Below the pieces are notes generated by a model, which saw only the letters and a list, made by a program, of their open reading frames with translations, searched no databases and was not told the origin of the DNA. Of a stretch of 64,000 bases of DNA, positions 59,878-64,000 are shown piece after piece. The first letter of the stretch is position 1, and every line of letters begins with the position of its first letter. Made by a program: the position numbers and the translations under genes. Where the stretch lies: assembly GCF_009796865.1 (NCBI RefSeq), contig NZ_CP047028.1:1488001-1552000 (forward strand), in the 5' to 3' direction. This DNA comes from Formosa sp. L2A11 (lineage in GTDB: Bacteria; Bacteroidota; Bacteroidia; Flavobacteriales; Flavobacteriaceae).

Positions 59878-60324
59878 ATGGCTGGAACGTTAAATAAAGT
59901 AATGCTTATTGGGCACTTAGGAGATGATGTTAAGATGCACTATTTTGAAGGTGGTGGTTGTGTTGGTCGTTTTCCTCTTGCAACCAATGAAACTTATATG
60001 AGTAAGCAAACTAATGAACGCGTTACAAATACAGAATGGCATAATATTGTTGTACGTAATAAAGGTGCCGAAATTTGTGAAAAATATTTAACTAAAGGTG
60101 ATAAAATTTATGTAGAAGGCCGCCTTAAAACCAGAAAATGGCAAGATGAATCTGGGCAAGAGCGTTACTCTACAGAAATACAATGTACAGATTTTACCTT
60201 TTTAACAACTAAAAAAGAAAGTTTAGCTAATGCGCAACAATCTGAGCAAAATCCTAAACCTACAGAAAATAAATCAACAGCAAGTCCCGATACTTCTAAG
60301 GTAGAAGACGATTTGCCATTTTAA
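59878..60324 (+). CDS. ssb: Single-stranded DNA-binding protein
   Basis: The 148-residue SSB has an OB-fold (MAGTLNKVMLIGHLGDDVKMHY to FTFLTTKK), a disordered Pro/Asn/Thr-rich linker, and the acidic interaction tip EDDLPF. The ATG at 59878 is chosen: an upstream TTG at 59854 lies inside the -7 promoter box and adds eight unrelated residues. It binds single-stranded DNA in replication and repair. It lies between mutY and gldE. Confidence 0.94.
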   Translation: MAGTLNKVMLIGHLGDDVKMHYFEGGGCVGRFPLATNETYMSKQTNERVTNTEWHNIVVRNKGAEICEKYLTKGDKIYVEGRLKTRKWQDESGQERYSTEIQCTDFTFLTTKKESLANAQQSEQNPKPTENKSTASPDTSKVEDDLPF

Positions 60325-60347
60325 TTGTTTAACTAAATTTATTCCAA

Positions 60348-61652
60348 TTGGACCCTGACCCCTCGAGTTTTTTAGCTCTAATATCTTCAATAAATATTCC
60401 ATTAATTAGTGGTATTGTACTTTTATGTGTTTTACTTATTTGTTCTGCACTTATTTCTGGCGCAGAAGTAGCCATGTTTTCTTTAACAGTTACCGATATT
60501 GAAAAGGGTATAGAAAACGATTCTAAAGCCATTCAGATTATTTCTGGATTATTAGAGCGTCCTAAAAAATTGCTAGCAACTATTCTTGTTGCAAATAATT
60601 TTATAAACATAGGTATTGTTATTCTCTTCTCTTATTTAGGTGATATTGTGTTTTATGGTGTAACCTCAGAAGTGCTCCGTTTTATTCTAGAAGTGGTTTT
60701 AGTAACCTTCTTAATCTTATTGTTTGGTGAAATTTTACCAAAAGTTTACGCAAGTAGAAATAAAATGAAATTTGCCACATTTATGGCTGTACCATTGCAA
60801 GTTATGGATGTGTTGTTTTCGCCTTTAAGCATACCAATGCGTAGTATAACTTTAGGTATTCATGCTAAATTAGGTAAGCAAAAATCTAATTTAAGTATAG
60901 ACCAGTTGTCTCAGGCTTTAGAGTTAACTAGTGAGGCAGATACGTCTAAAGAAGAACAGCAAATTTTACAAGGTATTGTGTCTTTTGGAAACACAGATAC
61001 TAAGCAGGTTATGCGTCCTAGAATAGATATTTTTGCTTTAAATAAGGAGCTAAAATACACTGAAATTATTTCTGAAATAGTTTCAAATGGGTATTCGCGA
61101 ATTCCTGTTTTTGAAGATAATATAGATAATATTATAGGGATTCTTTATGTTAAAGATTTGTTGCCTTATGTAGATCGAAAACAATTTGATTGGATTTCCT
61201 TAATTAGAGAACCGTTTTTTGTTCCAGAAAACAAGAAGTTAGACGATTTAATGGGAGAGTTTCAAGAGAAAAAAGTCCATTTAGCGGTTGTTGTAGATGA
61301 GTACGGAGGAACCTCTGGATTAATTTCTTTAGAAGATATTATTGAAGAAATTGTAGGAGAAATTAGTGATGAGTTTGATGATGAAGATTTAGTATATTCT
61401 AAATTAGACGATCATAATTTTGTATTCGAAGGGAAAACACCTTTAAAAGATTTTTATAAAATTGTTAAGATTGAAGACGATTCTAATTTTGAACAGAAAA
61501 AAGGCGAAGCCGAAACTATTGCTGGTTTTGTGTTGGAGCATTCTGGTAATTTTCCGAAATTAGGCGCAAAAATTAGTTTCGAAAACTATTTGTTTACAGT
61601 TGAATCCTTAGATAAAAAACGCATTAAACGCGTAAAAGTTACCATTTCATAA
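60348..61652 (+). CDS. gldE: Gliding-motility-associated GldE (CorC/HlyC-type CBS protein)
   Basis: The 434-residue membrane protein has a DUF21/CNNM transmembrane domain (LISGIVLLCVLLICSALISGAEVAMFSLT and two to three further segments to about 150). A CBS pair follows (VMRPRIDIFALNKELKYTEI; FQEKKVHLAVVVDEYGGTSGLISLEDIIEEIVGEI), then a C-terminal CorC_HlyC domain. GldE is linked to GldD in flavobacterial gliding and type IX secretion. The start is TTG at 60348, since MDPDPSSFLAL matches the expected N-terminus and the next Met is at residue 43, inside the first membrane segment. It is two bases upstream of gldD. Confidence 0.9.
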   Translation: MDPDPSSFLALISSINIPLISGIVLLCVLLICSALISGAEVAMFSLTVTDIEKGIENDSKAIQIISGLLERPKKLLATILVANNFINIGIVILFSYLGDIVFYGVTSEVLRFILEVVLVTFLILLFGEILPKVYASRNKMKFATFMAVPLQVMDVLFSPLSIPMRSITLGIHAKLGKQKSNLSIDQLSQALELTSEADTSKEEQQILQGIVSFGNTDTKQVMRPRIDIFALNKELKYTEIISEIVSNGYSRIPVFEDNIDNIIGILYVKDLLPYVDRKQFDWISLIREPFFVPENKKLDDLMGEFQEKKVHLAVVVDEYGGTSGLISLEDIIEEIVGEISDEFDDEDLVYSKLDDHNFVFEGKTPLKDFYKIVKIEDDSNFEQKKGEAETIAGFVLEHSGNFPKLGAKISFENYLFTVESLDKKRIKRVKVTIS

Positions 61653-61653
61653 T

Positions 61654-62241
61654 ATGTCAAAATACATTCAAAATAGCCTTATACTTTTTTTATTCATTTT
61701 TGTAATCTCTTGTGGTGAAGACCCGACTCCAAAACCTAATGCTTTTTTAAGATTAAGTTATCCTGAAGCACATTACAAGAAAGCTAATTTGGATTTACCT
61801 TTTACGTTTGATAAAAATAAATTTGCAACCGAAGTCGATGTAAAGAAAATGGTTGGTAAAGAAAATTATGGCGTTAATATCGAGTATTCTCACCTAAAGG
61901 GGACCATCTACTTAACGTATAAAAACATTAATGAAGACTCTAAAAATTTAATGGATTTTATAAAAGATGCTCAGAATTTTACTCAAAAGCATACCATTAA
62001 AGCAGACGAAATTGTAGAGCAAATTTATATAAACGACGAACGTAAAGTGTATGGTATGTTTTACGAAGTAGGAGGGAATGCTGCTTCTCAATCTCAATTT
62101 TACGTTACAGACAGTGTGAAGCATTTCTTAACAGGATCTTTATATTTTTATGCTAAACCTAATTACGATTCTATTTTACCTGCAGCAAAATATCTTGAGA
62201 AAGACATCAAACAGATTATGGAGTCTATTTCTTGGAAATAA
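61654..62241 (+). CDS. gldD: Gliding motility lipoprotein GldD
   Basis: The 195-residue protein has a lipobox (LFLFIFVISCGEDP, Cys near 20) and the conserved PKPNAFLRLSYPEAHYKKANLDLPFTF start of mature GldD. The rest shows the conserved FYEVGGNAASQSQFYVTDSVKHFLTGSLYF. GldD is required for gliding motility in Flavobacterium johnsoniae and associated with the type IX secretion machinery. It starts two bases after gldE, so the two are one unit, and is followed by a large palindrome. Confidence 0.93.
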   Translation: MSKYIQNSLILFLFIFVISCGEDPTPKPNAFLRLSYPEAHYKKANLDLPFTFDKNKFATEVDVKKMVGKENYGVNIEYSHLKGTIYLTYKNINEDSKNLMDFIKDAQNFTQKHTIKADEIVEQIYINDERKVYGMFYEVGGNAASQSQFYVTDSVKHFLTGSLYFYAKPNYDSILPAAKYLEKDIKQIMESISWK

Positions 62242-62254
62242 AATAATATTATAC

Positions 62255-62296
62255 TAAAGTTAAAAAGCATCTCGATCGAGATGCTTTTTAACTTTA
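62255..62296. terminator. 42-bp perfect palindrome acting as terminator after gldD
   Basis: The centre is at CTCGA|TCGAG, and both arms extend 21 bases without mismatch (62255-62275 with 62276-62296), with A-tracts and T-tracts at the arms. It should form a very stable hairpin with a minimal loop in RNA from either strand. Confidence 0.8.
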
Positions 62297-62414
62297 ATAA
62301 TTACCCCTGTAGTTGAAGGTTGTCTCTAAAAGGTATTCATTTTGTAGTTGCCTCATCTTCTTAAAGTTTTCAAAAGCGTTAAATTATTTTGAAAATAATC
62401 ATTAATTTAAGAGC

Positions 62415-63302
62415 ATGAAAAAACTAAAAAAAGAAGATATAAATCAGGAGGTTTTCGATTTATACGATGATTACGCACATAATAAAATTGAACGACGCCA
62501 TTTCTTAAAGAAACTCTCTCTGTATGCAGTTGGAGGGATTACCATGTCGTCTCTGCTTAGTTTTATTTCTCCTAACTATGTAGATTCCATTTTAGTTAAT
62601 AAAGACGATTCTAGACTAGATTCCAATTACATTACTTATAATTCACCTAGAGGTGGCGGCGGAATTAAAGCGCTGCTTTCTAAGCTTAAATCGAGTTCCG
62701 AAAAACGTCCAGGAATTATTGTGGTTCACGAAAACCGTGGACTAAATCCCTATATAGAAGATGTTGGTAGGCGTGCGGCTTTAGAAGGTTTTATATCTAT
62801 AGCGCCAGATGCGTTAACGCCACTTGGTGGTTATCCAGGAAATGATGATGCTGGAAGAGCGTTGCAGAAGAAGCGCGATAGAGATGAAATGCTTGAGGAT
62901 TTTATAGCTGCCTTTACTTATCTTAAAAATCATGAAGATTGTACGGGAGAAATTGGTGTTGTTGGATTTTGTTTTGGTGGGTGGATTTCTAATATGATGG
63001 CTGTAAGAATACCCGATTTGGGAGCCGCTGTGCCATATTACGGAAGTCAGCCTAGTGCAGAAGAAACAGCAGAAATTAGTGCGCCACTCATGATGCATTA
63101 TGCCGGATTAGATACGCGTGTAAATGCCGGTTGGCCAGAATACGAAATGGCACTTAAGGAAAATAATAAACAGTATGAAGCCTTTGTGTATCCGAAAGTA
63201 AATCACGGATTTCATAATAACACGACGCCGCGTTACGATGAAGCTGCAGCAACTTTATCTTGGAATAGAACAATAGCCTTCTTTAAAGAAAACCTAATGT
63301 AA
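62415..63302 (+). CDS. Dienelactone hydrolase family protein, exported by a twin-arginine-like signal
   Basis: The 295-residue protein has ERRHFLKKLSLYAVGGITMSSLLSF at about 26-50, a twin-arginine-type signal preceded by an unusually long charged N-region. The alpha/beta hydrolase domain begins at about 98 (PGIIVVHENRGLNPYIEDVGRRAA). It has the nucleophile Cys in GVVGFCFGGW, acid in AGLDTRV and His in KVNHGFH, the Cys-Asp-His triad of dienelactone hydrolases. The substrate is not predictable. It is alone, with no catabolic genes around. Confidence 0.88.
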   Translation: MKKLKKEDINQEVFDLYDDYAHNKIERRHFLKKLSLYAVGGITMSSLLSFISPNYVDSILVNKDDSRLDSNYITYNSPRGGGGIKALLSKLKSSSEKRPGIIVVHENRGLNPYIEDVGRRAALEGFISIAPDALTPLGGYPGNDDAGRALQKKRDRDEMLEDFIAAFTYLKNHEDCTGEIGVVGFCFGGWISNMMAVRIPDLGAAVPYYGSQPSAEETAEISAPLMMHYAGLDTRVNAGWPEYEMALKENNKQYEAFVYPKVNHGFHNNTTPRYDEAAATLSWNRTIAFFKENLM

Positions 63303-63546
63303 TTCGGATTATAAAATATTACAAAAAGCGCATCTCGTAAGCGGTACTTTTTTGTTTGTAGTATCTCTATTGCGGTTTTTATGTATACTGTAAATGGGTA
63401 TTAGCTTAAAGTAAGTGTTTAATTATTGTTTAATCAGATTTGTGTTGTAATTAAAATAGATACGCTAATACATTTTTATTGATAATGATCTATATTTAAT
63501 AGTTTCCAATTTTGGTAACAAAAATTACTTTGAATAAAGTCTCTTT

Positions 63547-64000
63547 ATGTGGTTACGTATTAGTTGTAATTTGGTTTTTGATGTAGAAACGCCTACGCCT
63601 TTTATCTTAATGTTGCGTCCCCGAAGTGGTGCGGAGCAATGGATTGAGCGCGATGAATTTAAAATCGTTCCAAATGTGTCAATTATTGAATTTACAGATG
63701 GTTACGGTAATCTCTGTCAGAGGTTTGTAGCTCCTAAAGGAAAATGTATCATTCACACGACTTCAGATGTAAAAACGTCTGAGTTTGTTGATGTAGATTT
63801 TGATGCCCCTTTTGTTGAAATTCAATATTTACCAAACGATGTGCTATGTTATTTGTTGCCTAGCAGATATTGTGAGTCCGACCGCTTTAATGATCTAGCG
63901 AATACAATAACGGTAAATAAAACGCCTGGTTACCAACAGGTGTTTGCTATAGAGGAATGGTTGCGTAAAACGGTTAGTTATATTCCTGGTTGTAGCGGTT
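63547..64000 (+). CDS. Transglutaminase-like family protein, N-terminal part (partial)
   Basis: An open frame runs from ATG 63547 to the window end (151 codons, no stop). It begins MWLRISCNLVFDVETPTPFI and includes LMLRPRSGAEQWI, TDGYGNLCQRFVAP and LPSRYCESDRFNDLA. This is the pattern of the bacterial transglutaminase-like N-terminal region that precedes a papain-like transglutaminase domain. The catalytic domain lies beyond the window, so activity cannot be judged. The 244 bases before it contain no gene that I can see. Confidence 0.75.
   Translation, partial: MWLRISCNLVFDVETPTPFILMLRPRSGAEQWIERDEFKIVPNVSIIEFTDGYGNLCQRFVAPKGKCIIHTTSDVKTSEFVDVDFDAPFVEIQYLPNDVLCYLLPSRYCESDRFNDLANTITVNKTPGYQQVFAIEEWLRKTVSYIPGCSG

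Noticed and set aside
1-64000. CRISPR array, insertion sequence or prophage
   Set aside because: No regular direct repeats with spacers, no transposase, integrase or phage structural gene was seen on either strand.

Overview
The window reads as a contiguous chromosomal segment of a low-GC member of the Flavobacteriaceae (Bacteroidota). Supporting signs are the gliding-motility genes gldE and gldD next to mutY and ssb, an S46 dipeptidyl-peptidase, a TonB-dependent receptor with a carboxypeptidase-regulatory N-terminus, signal peptides ending in xxAQ, a eukaryote-type single-chain glycyl-tRNA synthetase, a B-type succinate dehydrogenase, and promoters of the Bacteroidota TAnnTTTG type. Shine-Dalgarno sequences are generally absent. 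No insertion sequence, integrase, CRISPR array, rRNA or intact tRNA was seen.

Layout. 1-2.8 kb: end of hflX and a YdeP-like molybdopterin oxidoreductase. 2.8-11.4 kb (minus strand): a long SUF iron-sulfur assembly operon, sufA-like, sufB, lipoprotein, sufC, sufD, sufS, lipoprotein, sufE, DUF59 (SufT-like) and DUF2480, followed by a DUF3078 outer-membrane protein. A structured repeat resembling the Flavo-1 RNA lies between sufD and sufS. 11.4-21.6 kb: thiL, a small Cys/His protein, an alpha/beta hydrolase, a CoA-disulfide-reductase-rhodanese fusion, a divergent pair (unknown protein and aspartate kinase), an acetyltransferase, two secreted unknowns and a Xaa-Pro aminopeptidase. 21.9-25.4 kb: sdhCAB. 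25.5-33.1 kb: a membrane-tethered MutS-like ATPase and a three-gene RND efflux operon. 33.2-39 kb: beta-propeller phytase, TonB receptor and a TPR/LuxR-type regulator, possibly a phytate-scavenging module. 39-46.4 kb: a DPP11-type S46 peptidase, a nitrilase-family amidase, an Ig-like lipoprotein, comF and glyS. 46.5-56.3 kb: a large unknown outer-membrane protein, xthA, an OmpA-like lipoprotein, an octaheme cytochrome with HEAT/TPR repeats, a Tas-like aldo/keto reductase and a membrane protein. 56.4-64 kb: RNase G, a 30-residue basic ribosomal-type protein, HU, mutY, ssb, gldE, gldD, a dienelactone hydrolase and the start of a transglutaminase-like gene.

Most of the content is housekeeping. 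The parts most worth a second look are the accessory genes and RNA-like element inside the SUF operon, the promoters placed so close to start codons that leaderless mRNAs are implied (thiL, glyS), the membrane-anchored MutS-like ATPase, the octaheme/HEAT/TPR lipoprotein, and a tRNA-3'-end-like remnant with an orphan terminator downstream of glyS. Several starts were moved inward from longer GTG/TTG readings because the internal ATG gives a proper signal peptide, lipobox or conserved N-terminus: the efflux outer-membrane protein, the TPR regulator, the Ig-like lipoprotein, the large outer-membrane protein, xthA, the OmpA-like lipoprotein and ssb.
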